Positions 37,951 through 49,536 of a stretch of DNA of 64,000 nt are shown here, piece by piece. The stretch comes from Melanocharis versteri. Taxonomy: Eukaryota > Chordata > Aves > Passeriformes > Melanocharitidae. The first letter of the stretch is position 1, and every line of letters begins with the position of its first letter. Where the stretch lies: positions 62,001 through 126,000 of the forward strand of contig VZTG01003741.1 in assembly GCA_013397845.1 (NCBI GenBank), given 5' to 3'. Both the position numbers and the translations under genes were made by a program. The notes below the pieces were generated by a model. The model did no database searches. It had not been told where the DNA came from and worked only from the letters and a program-made list of their open reading frames with translations.

Positions 37951-38048
37951 GTATGTATGACAACTATTACAGTATATTTACTATATTTCTTTCCTTGCAC
38001 TCTTGTCTTGGGTGTGAGAAACTGCCAGATGAGAAACAACTCAGAAAC
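37951..38048 (+). pseudogene. CLC pseudogene exon: FFPCT / EKQLRN segment, frameshifted
   Basis: The acceptor is CCTGCAG and the donor AAC|GTAAGC. The first part reads VCMTTITVYLLYFFPCT in the frame that starts at the exon edge. The second part reads GCEKLPDEKQLRN in another frame. Both halves look like the CLC segment that leads to a PCT/CE loop, and the reading frame must change between about 38002 and 38012. I take this as a frameshift lesion. The assignment is weaker than for the other exons because this loop is poorly conserved. The last codon is complete, while the next recognised exon starts with two bases of a split codon, so an exon between them is probably missing. Confidence 0.6.
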
Positions 38049-38937
38049 GTAAGCATATCTATGTGAACACAGTTATTAACCATTTCTTCCAGTTAGCTGT
38101 TACAAGGGTTTCAGATGGAAAAAATTCAAAGGTGTGTCAGACCTGAGTATTTAAAATGAATTCATGTAGAGACGAAAGTCACGCTTAATCTTTTAATCAC
38201 TGAAATTTAATCACACTTCAACTTTTCCAGTGAGAGGCATTTGCCAACATGTCAAAATAAGGGGAAAAAAAAGGAGAAAGAAAGAAAGAAACAAAAGGGA
38301 GCTAAACGTGTAAAAGAGCATGAAATATAGCTGTATGTATCACACAAGCTCTTCTTCAATTTGGAATCCTAATTCTGCTTTACAAAATGTATAGGCCTTG
38401 TAAATAGGTATGTAAGTCTATAGGAGACAGGCTGTGCTTGAACTGGAAATCTGGAACTGGAAACTGATGAAAAATCTTTGTTATTCTCAGCTCCAGTTGG
38501 CTGAGGGACATGATTCGATCAGTCCTCTCTATGGGGACACGAATAGGTAACCCAGCAAAAACTGTAATCCGGGAACTTAAAATGGCAACTATTGTGTTAA
38601 TAAACAGGCAGGGAATATGTGGCTGAATGGCTTGGGATTTTGTGGTTAAACAGCTGAAGACATCCTTGAATCTGACACAGGCTTTGCAGTACAAGTATCT
38701 TTCTTAAGAAACACTTATGAGGAATCCAGAGTAAGTAGAAAAAGAATAGCTCAGACTGAGGTTAAATGACAGCTTGATTTCATAGTCATTGCAAATGGAC
38801 ACTGCCAACTTCTAGTTTTACAAATTCAGAAATTTGTAAAATGTGTTTATTCGTCCTTCCACGTGGGCAGCATCATATACACATTGCATAAAATGAACTG
38901 TAGATACTGACTAGCTTACCATTGGTGACTGGGCTCA

Positions 38938-39345
38938 TGTCATGGTTTAGGAATGGTATTCCCCAATTTAGTACTCCCATTAAAAACCATGAGCTGTTCC
39001 CCTCCCCTCTCTGGTGGGAGAAAAAAGCAGAAATCATAGACTGAGATAAGAACAATTTACTGGAAATAGCACTGAGATAAGGAAACAAACAGTAACAGCA
39101 ACTATAGTAATAACAAAAATATACAAAGAGAGGGTGATTTACACGCCAAATGCTCACAAAGCCCAAGTCAATGAAAACCAACGGTGGACAGACCCTATGC
39201 CTTCCACACTTACTCCTTCTGGGAAGAAAAAGAGCCCCTTTCCCCCGTCCCTGGCCTTTCAGATGTCCCTGATGTAAAATAGTATTGAATTCCACAAGGT
39301 CTTGGCCACACCCCATTCCCACTTGTCCGGGACGGAACCAGGACA
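38938..39345 (-). mobile_element. Solo LTR of an avian endogenous retrovirus
   Basis: Read on the minus strand, the element starts TGTCCTGGTTCCGTCCCGGA and ends ATTCCTAAACCATGACA. The ends are the TG…CA termini with short inverted repeats of a familiar avian ERV LTR type. It is 408 bp long with no internal retroviral coding sequence on either side, which fits an LTR-LTR recombination product. I see no clear target-site duplication (GCTCA before, ATTCT after), so it may be old. It lies antisense in a CLC intron. The exact ERV class cannot be told by eye. Confidence 0.7.
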
Positions 39346-39518
39346 ATTCTAAACACCTTATTTAAGTATTTAGAAAGCACACGTGCTTTCCCATGCTTGC
39401 CACAAATTCTAGTCTGTTATTTGACTTGCAATACTTGATTCAGTATTGTTTGTTATAACATGTATTTACATTTTCTTTATAAAAGCAGCCTTTGTCACTC
39501 AGTACCAGGACTTGGTAT

Positions 39519-39549
39519 NNNNNNNNNNNNNNNNNNNNNNNNNNNNNNN
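39519..39549. other. Assembly gap (run of N)
   Basis: There are thirty-one undetermined bases. The true length is unknown. The following sequence is C-rich and then poly-T, which could explain a sequencing break. Confidence 0.99.
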
Positions 39550-39581
39550 TGTATAAGAAAACCCTTTTCCCCCCCTCTGCC

Positions 39582-39585
<4 letters not shown>

Positions 39586-39612
<27 letters not shown>
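39586..39612. repeat. Poly-T run
   Basis: Twenty-seven consecutive T bases lie close to the assembly gap. This could be a simple-sequence expansion or the poly(A) tail of a minus-strand insertion. No retrocopy body is recognisable beside it. Confidence 0.9.
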
Positions 39613-39614
<2 letters not shown>

Positions 39615-42475
39615 GGACTAAATGCTTACAAGATGTTATTTTTTCAAAACAAAACTATTTTTTGCTGTTAAAGAAAAACATCTGAAACCACAATAATTTC
39701 ATGGCTTTTTTTGTCTGTCTCTGAATCAAAAATAGTCAGGCTGATCCAACCTAGAGGCTGGATGGTCTTAATGCCAATTTTTCATCTGGTGTGACTACAA
39801 GTTATAAAGAGTACATCATGTTGAAACTGATTAGATCTGAAAGGAATTAAGCATCAAATTGTTCTGGACTTTGTAAGGTCATGCACATGCTGAAGGTAGT
39901 GATGATGTCTTTAATGAGCTTGTAATAACACTAAATGTGGAGAAGAAGCTTGTTCACTCTTCTCTTTTTCTTAGGAATTGAAAAAGGGAATTATGATGGC
40001 AGCTGTAAGACTTTAGTTAGGATCGTTTAGATTTGGCTCATCTCAGCATAATGTGAGATTATCAGTCGGTGCTCCAGAAGCAGATAAATATCATTACCCT
40101 TTCAAGATCCAACAGATTAGTAATAAGCAACCTTGCCACTTTAAGAGATGCAACAAGAACCAAATAACAAAGAAATTGTAAGATGCTGAATTTTGTCTTG
40201 TGTACTGATCCAGCTCAGTCAAGTGTATGGTTTTGCTTTTAAACTATGGTACTGAAAGTTTGCAGCTCCAGATGGGGCTGTATGTGGCTATGCCAGTATG
40301 ACAGCACTTCCTTCTATCATAGCTTATCCTCACACATTTGCACTGAACAGTGCTTTCAGTAGTGGTTTGTAGCTCTTCCAGCAGGCATTGATATTCCTTG
40401 GAGAAGGAGGAATGGGAGGTCACGGGAAGGCAAGAGAAGGGGATTAAGAAGCAATGGGTTTCTTCCATCAGCAGGTCTCAGCACTGCACATGTATTCCTG
40501 CAGTGTGCCAGTGCAGTGCTCCTGTTGCCACCAGGGAGAAATCTGTCTCTACTCAATGCACTGATTTCGAACAGGAAGAGTTAGTGGTACAAAACCCTGT
40601 GTGTAAACAAGTCCTACACCTCCATTCTCTGTGCTTTGCTCTTCTTGCTCAACCATTTGTACTTTAATTCTAAAAACCCACTTTCTTCTGTTGTTTCTCT
40701 CTCAGTTATTTTGGCATTGCTGCAAGCTTCGAATTGCTTCTCAGATGTGCTGTTTTTTGAGTGTGCATTCCTTTACTGGTAGCAAAGACATATGTATAGA
40801 ACTTGAGGCTTTGATATAAGTGAGTTACACAATCATATGGCTTCAAAACCAGGGCAGAGTAATCAGGTTTTTCTTCTTTTATTGACCATTATGAATTCGG
40901 AATATATTCTTGTTTGAGAGGTTGGAATAATGTAAAAAGCAAATACAAGATTGGGAAGTATCTTGTGTCCCTTTCTTTGCCAATCTGGGGTCTGGAAGAA
41001 ATTTTCTTGCACTAGATGTTGGCTGCATTTTAATTTTTCCTTGTAGTTCTGAGTGGGGATCAGGTGGGTCAAATACCACAGATCTCCTGCTCTTTGTTCC
41101 AGGAACAGAGTTCATATTGTTACTGTCTAGGTTGTGGGGATGTCCAAAACACACCGGCTGCTTTCCAGACTGGAAGAAGGAAGTTGTACCTGCTTGGAGA
41201 GTTCAATTGTTCCGGACGACAGAGATTGAGAAAGCGTCCAGGAATAGTAGAGCTGTACGGAAAGGCTGGTTGTGGTCAGCATGATAACCAGCAGTCTAAG
41301 CTGCAAAATGTTGAAATAACTGGTGCCAGTGTTTACCAAAGGAGAGCTTTAAGAACGCGTGGGACGAACATCTTTTCGGTGTGGTTTGAGTATAGCCTGT
41401 GCTGCTGTGGAGGAGGAAACCTCTGAGTCCTTCCGTCTCTCCATGGCGCTCTCCAGTGCAAAGCTTTCTAATTGCAAATGCATCCATCAGCTCTGAGCGC
41501 TGTGCTTGTCCATCAAAGTGCTCCTCAGGAATGACACATTCTTGGTCAGCTAATCCTGTTTTACAGAGTTACAATATTGTGTGGGCAAAGCGGTCAAGGC
41601 CATGCTATGCATTTTAATTTTTTTTTTCCTGTTTTCTGGGTTTAGACAACATAAAGTAATTTCTGGTTTGGGGAATTCTGGGTTTCAGCCAGAAGTTTAT
41701 GTAGAGGAATATAAGCATTAATAAACCAGATAGATTAGTAGAATAAATAACAAATTGATCTAGTAAACTAGATTTATTAGTTAACAAAACAACTTATTTG
41801 GGATATATAAGGGAAAGTTGGCTTTTTGTGTAAATTGACACATTCTGTACCGGCAGCAAAGCAAGTTATATTCATCCATTTGATAATTTTTTTGTTTTGT
41901 TTTTAATATTTAAGCATAAATCAGCTCAAGAGGGAAATTTCAGGAACAAGCTGTTCATCAAGTGCATGGATTGGTCCAGATGGAGTCAGATATTCTAATC
42001 AAACCTTCAATCAAGGGAAGGGGAGTTACATGATGGATACTTGAGAAGAAACTGAAATAACTTGAGGGTGTATTGAGGCATGTTAACTCATAAGGCAGGT
42101 TTTCTTTAAAATAATGTAATGCTCCCTTCTGATATATCAGAACTAATTGAGACAAATGTGCTGGGAAGATCCTGCATTGCTGCCTCTGAAAGGAAAGGGG
42201 GAAAGAGTCCTGCTGGAGTAGTCCAGTTGCCTTTCTTTGGCTTAAACCGCTGCAGTTTCTCCTTATTTAGATCAGGATTAACATCACACAGACCAGACTG
42301 GAGAGAACATATATTCCTTGTTTTCCTGGAAGTGCCCCAGATGCTGAAGCTGTCATGTAAACTCATTGCTTTTTAAAACTAAGGTTTAGGCAAATGAGAA
42401 CTACTACAAACTGCATTTTTTAAAAGGGCCTTTTAATATTTTGTATTTCTGCATGTCTCCTCCTCTGTGTTGCAG

Positions 42476-42661
42476 ATGCTGTGCTTCCCGTCGATGGTGG
42501 GAAGCAAGGGATCACATATCTTTTTAAATATGGGACACATGAAGAATCTGGATACACATCCCTCTGCATTGCTTTGGCATTTTATTTCATCCTTAGATGT
42601 TGAACAGCAGGTTCTGGGGTTGCCAGTGGCCTGGTTATTCCTATTCTTCACTTCAGTCCTG
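42476..42661 (+). pseudogene. CLC pseudogene exon: THEE / GVASGL segment, nonsense
   Basis: The acceptor is GTGTTGCAG. After two bases of a split codon the frame reads AVLPVDGGKQGITYLFKYGT, then HEESGYTSLCIALAFYFILR, C, TGA (42601-42603) and TAGSGVASGLVIPIL. Relatives have LFHRGTHEEFG…FYFILSCWTAGSAVASGLVIPML, so the stop replaces the conserved tryptophan after FIL.C (TGG to TGA would suffice). The GxxxxGLxxP motif that lines the Cl- pathway is still readable after the stop. The donor is weak (CCTG|GTTTGT near 42662), and the join to the next exon is out of phase. Confidence 0.87.
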
Positions 42662-43519
42662 GTTTGTGCTTCCTGTACGGAAGGCCTGGGCCAACTAGCA
42701 ACAATCTGAATTGTAGGTTGAAACTTGGCAATAGCAAAGCACCAAGTGCTTGGAGGAGGCTGTACAGGTAGAACAGGATGGTTTGCTTGGAAGGAGATGC
42801 TAAATTTGGGGAAAAGAATGAAGAAATATCATCTGAGAATAGCTGTGGAAGGACCATAGCCAAAACTGTGGACCTTCCAAGTGTAGATCATTTGAATCCT
42901 CTGGGGACCCAGAAAGAGTCTCAGCTTCTGGCTCCATCTCTGTAACTGTAGGACTTTGGGTTCAGATCCAGACTTTTCATCTGTTTCTTATGTATGTAAT
43001 AGCCTGAACCTTAATCTTGGATGTAACACCCTGAACTTTGGAGAAAACTGCAGCTGGGTCTTTGTTGTAGTTTTTAGAAAGCTGTTGTGGACTAGAGCAA
43101 GGTTGTTGCAGTAATGCTAGGAGGCTTAATGTTCAGCAAGCATGGAGACATGGCTAAAGAGTGCATAATGCAATTCAAATACTGAAAAAAATTTAAAAAA
43201 GAATTAGTTGTGTGCACAACCTTCTGCCTTTGCCCTACCCCTGTGTATTCACCTCCTGCCCTTCGCAAAGTGTTGTCTAAATCGAATTTTAATATGCAGT
43301 GTTTGCTGAAACATGGTGTACTTGGCTGAACAGATATAGATAGTTAAGTCTATCAGTCAGCACTCATGTTTTTGACCCGATAACCTGATTTTTATAACCA
43401 TTCCAAAACTACATAGAGTTTTAAAAACCATTCCAGAACCGCATCCATCAATCAAATAGATCAGTTGTATGAATAAACTGGAAAAAGTTGTGTAATGGTG
43501 CAAGATGATGCTCCTCAAA

Positions 43520-44232
43520 TCATAGAATCAGAATATCCTGAGCTGGAAGGGACCCACTAAGATCATCAAAGCCCACCTCCTGGCCCTGGACAGGAGACCC
43601 CAGGAATCATACCATGTGCCTGAGAGCATTTTCCAAATGCTTCTTGAACTCCGTCAGGTGTGGTGCTATGACCACTTCCCTGGGGAGCCTGTTCCAGTGC
43701 CCAACCATGCTCTGTGTGAAAAACATTTTCCTAACATCCAGCCTAAACCTCTCCTGTCACAGCTTCAGGCCGTTCCCTCGAGTCCTGTCACTGGTCACCA
43801 CAGAGAAGAGACCAGTGCCTGCCCTCCTCTTCCCCTCATGAGGAAGTTGTAACTGCAATGAGGTCTCCCCTCAGTCTCCTCAAGGCTGAACAGACCAAGT
43901 GACCTCAGCCACTTCTCACAAGGCTTCCTCTTCAGACCCTTCACCATCCTCGTGGCTCTCCTTTGGATGCTCTTTAAGAGCTTAATGCCTGTTTTATATT
44001 GTGGTGCCTGAAACTGCTCACAGGACTCGAGGTGAGGCTGAGGTGAGGCCACAGAGCACAGCAGGACAGTCCCCTCCTTTGCCTGGCCTGCGGTGCTGTG
44101 CCTGATGCCCCCAGGACAGGGTTGGCCCTCCTGGCTGCCAGGGCACTGCTGGCTCATGTTCAACTTGCCATCAGCCCCTGGGCCCTTTCTGCAGCACTGC
44201 TCTCCAGCCCCTTGTTCAGCAAAACGTGACAC
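43520..44232 (-). mobile_element. CR1 LINE fragment, antisense
   Basis: The stretch begins TCATAGAATCAGAATATCCT, an antisense CR1 3' end, and runs 0.7 kb. On the minus strand a frame from about 44232 to 43795 reads like the CR1 RT C-terminus: GKLNMSQQC, SIQRRATRMVKGL, LRSLGLFSLEETEGRP and YNFLMRG. It is 5'-truncated and broken. Its 5' end lies almost directly at the 3' end of the tRNA-Ala at 44233, in the same transcriptional direction. Confidence 0.86.
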
Positions 44233-44305
44233 TGGAGAATGCAGGCATCGATCCCGCTACCTCTCGCATGCTAAGCGAGCGCTCTACCATTTGAGCTAAT
44301 TCCCC
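44233..44305 (-). tRNA. tRNA-Ala (anticodon AGC)
   Basis: On the minus strand, 73 bases fold as a complete cloverleaf. The acceptor stem pairs GGGGAAT with ATTCTCC, with one G-U pair, and the discriminator base is A. The D arm is GCTC-AAATGGTA-GAGC and the anticodon arm CTCGC-TTAGCAT-GCGAG with AGC. The T arm is GCGGG-ATCGATG-CCTGC, with one G-U pair where the usual gene has CCCGC. The sequence is nearly identical to the vertebrate tRNA-Ala(AGC) gene as I remember it, including its unusual T loop. The internal A and B boxes are intact. No CCA is encoded. A TTTT Pol III stop lies 8-12 bases past the 3' end (AAAA at 44221-44224 on the + strand). It looks functional, but a recent tRNA-derived insertion cannot be excluded. 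Confidence 0.93.
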
Positions 44306-45082
44306 CCGTGCACAGCCAGAAAAGAAATAACTATATAATATGTATCGTAAAAATGACTATTGTATGAATAATAATAATAATTCACCATTTCTGGGAAGCG
44401 AATGTACAAATCCTGTTCATTTTCTGACGCTTGAGTCTGTATATCTAATTCCTTGCATATGGAGTGGAATGTTGTGTAATCACATCAGCAATTACCTGCA
44501 CAACTGTGCTACGTTTGGGTTTAGCTCTTCACTGTAGGTTGGTTTGAGGACTCCTGGGTTCTCTTCACAACTTCATTCCTGGTCAGTTTTGGCCAAGTCA
44601 TTAATACCTATTACTCCTTTTTGCCTATTTATTATATGACTGTAATATTTTACTTGCTAGGTTTATGGGGCCAATGCAGACCTAATTTTGAGAAATTATT
44701 CAAGGCTGGAGTTCTAGAAGCGTGGCCTTTTAATCTGAAATATTCTAGTGCATATTTCTGTGACCTATACTTTTGACTTTTGCTATAAGGTTAATTCTCA
44801 CTGTGCCTAGAAGGACATGAAGACAGACATGCTGTAAGTCCTTTTTCTTCAAAGTGTGGTAAATCTGGCAGCTTCATGCTTGTGATTGGCATGGTCCTAC
44901 TAAATGGTAAGTTACATTTACATAAGTAAATGATCATGCTAAGGATGCTTGCTAGAGCTTTTTGTGGGAAGGGAGTTGCTACAGAACCTGACAAAATTAA
45001 TCTGTGATGAACAGAATATTAAAGCATTTCCAGAAAACACCATCACTGGCAAAAGGATTGCTATTTTTCTTCTTGTATACAG

Positions 45083-45252
45083 GTGCAGAGGAGCTTTGTA
45101 TGGCAGGATGATGGGTTTGATCCTTGTTTCCTTTTTTGGTGTTCAAACTGGTGAATATGGAGGATGGATTGGTACAGGTCTCTGCTGCTATCGGAGCTGC
45201 CTCATTTTTCAGAGGTGTTTTAAGACTAACCATCTCCCTCACTGTGATAATG
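45083..45252 (+). pseudogene. CLC pseudogene exon: YGR…TISLTVIM, frameshifted
   Basis: The acceptor is TATACAG and the donor ATG|GTAAGT. The first half reads GALYGRMMGLILVSFFGVQT, then GEYGGWIGTG. The second half reads AAIGAASFFRGVLRLTISLT, then VIM, in a different frame. Relatives have GAAYGR…WIDPG.FA.IGAASFFGGVSRLTISLTVIMVE, so about one codon between GL and AA is now a single T near 45183, a net frameshift. The catalytic-core helix (TISLTVIM) is otherwise well preserved. The exon ends on a complete codon, matching the phase of the exon at 61490. Confidence 0.9.
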
Positions 45253-48200
45253 GTAAGTATGTTGAGTTTTCAAGTATTTTTGTGGCCAAGGCTGAGTGGA
45301 GCTCTTGCTGCTGCAGCTAAATAAGGCACTGGTGCCCCATGCACATTGAACCAGAGAGAAATAAATTATTAGTCTGGCTGTTTCTAGTTTGCCTGAAGAG
45401 GGTTTTTGGTTTCTTTTGTTTTATCTGGTAACTTATACTTGGGGAGTGTAAGTTTGGAAATAACACTTTGACTGAGAAATCTGACCATCTCTTTTCCTAT
45501 TTTTAATTTTTTTGAGTTTACAGAAACAATAATGCCATCAGTGGTTTACAAAGAAGAAAAGAGATGTTTCTGCTGGGTTACAAAACAGTATTAGGTCACA
45601 CTGCCTGCCTTGTGAATTCACCTCTGTGGCGGATGAGGGCCGTGTACAATTCACCTTTTAATGCTGGGGTTGGGTATGGCCTCCTGGACAGAGTAAGTGA
45701 AGGAGTTGCAGTATAGGTAAGTGATCTAATGGGAAACCTCACAGGTCTCTCTGGTCAAGTTATGCCTCATAGATTTCAAAATTTTGGGATTTATTTGGAA
45801 CACATTTCACATTTCTGTTTCCCCCTCCTTTCGTAACGGAACATCTTGAATCTGCACTACAATACTTTCCAGGCAAACTTCTGAAAGCTTAAGTATTTGC
45901 AAATAATGTTCTTATAATTAGAGAGGTGTTCTTTGCTCTCCCTGATTGCAACACCTGGGGACAGTGGGTTGTAAGGCGCAGCTGAAATTCAGCTTAATCA
46001 ACAGAGAAGTGAAGTTGAGGTCACAAGGGGGAAGTTTTCACCCTTTCACAGCAGGACATTCAAGGCCTGTGAGTGTTAGTGTGTGTGGAAATTTCACCCA
46101 TGACTAAACCCAGACTTGGCTGCCCAACTAGTTTTGCCCAAAAGTATCTCATTGAAATCTTTGCAGATGTCAGAATTCACACGGGGTGACTAAGCCTGGA
46201 TTTTCCCTCCTAGTACGCTGCTGCACAGTGTTTGATAAAGTAGCTGTTCATTGGCACTCACACCAAGCTGGGTCCATGTGGGTGATAGGTTGTGTAAATT
46301 GTGTAGGAAGCATTTCTTTTTTCTTTAATGTTCTAGCTTGAAAGGTGTCGTGTGTGCAAAAAAACTTTTCTATTGTGAAATAATAATGAGATTGAGGAAA
46401 ATGTCCTCCTTCAGTGTCCTCTTGGTGCTTTAGCACTTACTTATCCATTAAGAAATTAAGTAAAAATGGACTCTGCTATTTCTGCTTCTGTTACTGCTGT
46501 TATGCATATTTTGGAAGTTACTGTGTGAATCGTTGGCCAACTACTAAGTCTGTAAGGCTTGAAGGGGGGGAAAGTGGATGCCTGAGCTCTAGATGTAAGT
46601 TTTCTGAGAGCCCCAATTATGACTAAATGTAATGTCTTTTCCAAGGTAGGCCTGGATTTTCTTGTAATGATTTTCTTGTAATGTTTTAATTTAAGTGTCA
46701 TACGTAAACTATTACTCTACAGTCTTCCTGCAGGTATAAGTCTTTAGTGGCAAAAGCAGTTGATTGACATTTTCATCAGCTCGTGAGGCTGTGCTTTATC
46801 ACAGAGAAATGAGAGGTGATTATATGCCAGAACACTTGCTGGTCTTAGATGCCAGAACTGCTTTTTATTCGGCTCCAGTACAGAGAAACTTCCTCCATTT
46901 TATTTTCTTCAGTTTCTCCCTACCTTCCCCACTACCTGTACTCGTTCTCTGTTTTCTAAGTGCCTCTGCACATGCGCATACAGCGTATGCAAAGCAATAT
47001 CTGGAAACTCTTAAGAACTGTAGGAAACCGAGTTGAAAAGGCCCTAGAAAAATGACGAGGATTGCATTGCAGTGTGTTCTGAATTCCCCTAGGTGTCATG
47101 TTCTAGCCCTTCTGCGCCTCTTTGCGCAGGCAGATTCTGTTTCAATTTATGTTCATCCAAGATAAATAGCTGCATTGCTTGAGGAAATATTAATTTCTGA
47201 GGAGAAAAAGGTCTTGGACATGACAATGCAAACACATAATTAAAAGGTTGTGCCCTCAAACCATAAAATGCACATATTTTTCCTATATTGTCTGATGGGT
47301 TCAAAAAGAATTGGGAATGTTTGTTTTGGCTTTTCACAGCCTTCCATTTGGAAACAGTTATGAATGTGGGGCTTGTAGTGAACAGGTTTGTGAGACGCTT
47401 TTTTTTTCCCCTCATGGCAGACCCCACAGGCATCTGCCCACCTCTTCTTTCTTGGCTGCCTGTTTCTACCCCCCATGCTGACACTTGACCCTCATCCTCA
47501 GCTTTTTGTGGCAAAGGGTAGATGTGGTGACATTTTTTTTGGCAAGTACAAGGAATAGCCTTATGACTTGCCTTCCCACAGCCTTCTGTTTCCCATGTCT
47601 TTTTAAGCGTCATGCGTCCTGAGCTTGCAGGCCTCAGGGTGCTCTAGATGGGGAAGAGGAATAGAATCTTTCTACAGTGTGTTTGCTCTCTGGCTAATTC
47701 TGTATTTTTAACAATCCTTTTATTTTGACTTCTCAATAAAAATGCCTCACAAGTATTAAAGAGGAAAGGTGACTCTGGGCTAGCCCAATATTAGTGTCTG
47801 TGTCCAGTACTGTTGATGTGCCCATGTGGAATCTAAGAGAAGTTTCATTTGCACTAACTTGGATCCTTTGTCCATGAGTTGTCTTTCTTTCTGTTACACA
47901 TGGCAGAAAGTAACCCTGACTCTCACTCCTTTCTTGCCTATTCTGTTCAAACAGAATTAAAGCAACATATCAGTTTGTCGGCCAAATTTATTTCTCCAAG
48001 AAATCTCTTCTGATGGATATAGGAAATACAATTAATTCTGAAAAGGTTAAGACTCTAAACCCTTCTCTGGGTGTGAAACACTGGAATATCAGGCTTTTGA
48101 CAGATGTAGACTAAAGGAGAAAATAGAGTATTCCTTAAGATTTGGAAGTGGAAATGCAATGTCGTTATATAAACCAAAGGAAAATCTCCTCAGGGGATTA

Positions 48201-49499
48201 AATCTCTCGAGGTCTGTTCCAGAGTCTCCTGTGAATGGTGGGTGTGGCTGCTGTGAATGAATGGGTTGTGCTAATGGGCATGATGTTGGTACTGAAATAT
48301 GACCATCTGATGGGGCTTCAGAGCATTATGAAAAGTTGCTTGTTAATGTCTGTCTGAGTCTGAAATATGGCAGAAATAAAAGCTGTGTGTAAAATCATCT
48401 GGCTCTTAACACAGTAGTGAAGGCTCAGAAATGAGCTTTGTTGATGCTTTCTGTTGTTTGATGCCTACATTAAAACAAGCAGAGCACTGTTACATAATAA
48501 ACTATGATGCTGTAAATGACCAGTGATAGTTACGAAATTTGATATGTATTTGTTATACACATTCCATTAGTAATGAAAATGAACTTTTTTTTTCATAATT
48601 TGAATACCTCACTCGTAATGTATACTTCTGACATGTTCCACAGTATTGCTACAGGTCATCTGGAGTAAGTGTGATGAAATAACTCTGACGGCACATAGTA
48701 ACAATTAAATCCTTACCTCCCCCCCTCTGTGTATTCCTTCAGTACTTCTAATTTAGGTGAAATATACTTACCTGAAATTACAGGCAGGATGCATTGTTGT
48801 AAATTCTGGGGTTATCCTTCTCAGTTCCTCCGAGAGAGACTCTCGAGAAGCTCTAGTCCTTTCGCAAGAAATTTAAGTAGAGCATTGTTTTACAGATGTG
48901 ATGTGAGGGTACAGCACCGACAACTGCCCAATCCAGGTAACTAGAGGGAAGTAATAAAATCAGAATGACGATACAAGATATAAAAATAAGCACAAGACTT
49001 CTAAAATGCATGTCAAATCTGCCTGGTACCAGTGCAGGCTTTTCACCAGACAGCTGCTCAGTGGTTGTAGGAAGCAAAATGCTGCATTTGAAACCCTTTG
49101 CAGTGATGATGATGCAAGCAGGAAGGATGTTTTAGAAAATGCTAACACAAATATAAATTCCGAGTCTTTCCTTCTTGAGTTGAGTCAGGAAATAGTGAAT
49201 AGCTGATGTTTGAAGACCAAACAGTGAAAACAATCTCTGGCTGCTAAAGAGATCATCAGGGGGCCAAGAATCCTCATTGACTTAAATCTAATTTCTCTTG
49301 GAGGAGTCCAGATCTAATGGATGAGAGGTCTATTCTGCAGGTGCAGATGGATAAATTGTACATTAACTGGGCAACAAAATAGTGATATGTGTCAGGCTAG
49401 GATTAAATGTGAATATTAATTGGGTGTAAGTTCTCAGGTTTCTTCTTGACTAATGGGATGCTAGAAAAGGTCTGTATAGCTGTGCCTTTGAGCATCCTT

Positions 49500-49536
49500 G
49501 TGGATCCCTTCCAACTCAGGATACTCTGTGATTCCT
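49500..49536 (+). mobile_element. CR1 3' tail fragment, sense
   Basis: A short remnant reads GTGGATCCCTTCCAACTCAG then GATACTCTGTGATTCC, the last bases of a CR1 3' region. The upstream body is too diverged to delimit. Confidence 0.6.

Larger units (their letters stand above)
38049..42475 (+). other. Intron(s) of the CLC pseudogene
   Basis: This interval contains a solo LTR (38938-39345), a 31-base assembly gap (39519-39549) and a 27-base poly-T run. A (GAAA)n stretch lies near 38274-38290. The phase mismatch between the flanking exons suggests that a CLC exon has been lost here or lies in the gap. Frames at 41064-41426 look open but are not recognisable. Confidence 0.6.
42662..45082 (+). other. 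Intron of the CLC pseudogene
   Basis: This interval contains the antisense CR1 at 43520-44232 and the minus-strand tRNA-Ala at 44233-44305. The rest is AT-rich with no recognised feature. Confidence 0.65.

Noticed and set aside
41064..41426. 120-codon open frame with an upstream TTCCAG, tested as a missing CLC exon
   Set aside because: No CLC motif, wrong composition and no compatible donor.
42661..42690. Peptide CFLYGRPG after the exon at 42476, resembling the ALYGR motif
   Set aside because: The genuine ALYGRMMG motif is found at 45083 with better context, and the spacing here is wrong. It is a coincidence.
47089..47613. 174-codon open frame on the minus strand
   Set aside because: No recognisable motif or signal and no supporting exon structure. 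It overlaps other equally meaningless frames on both strands.
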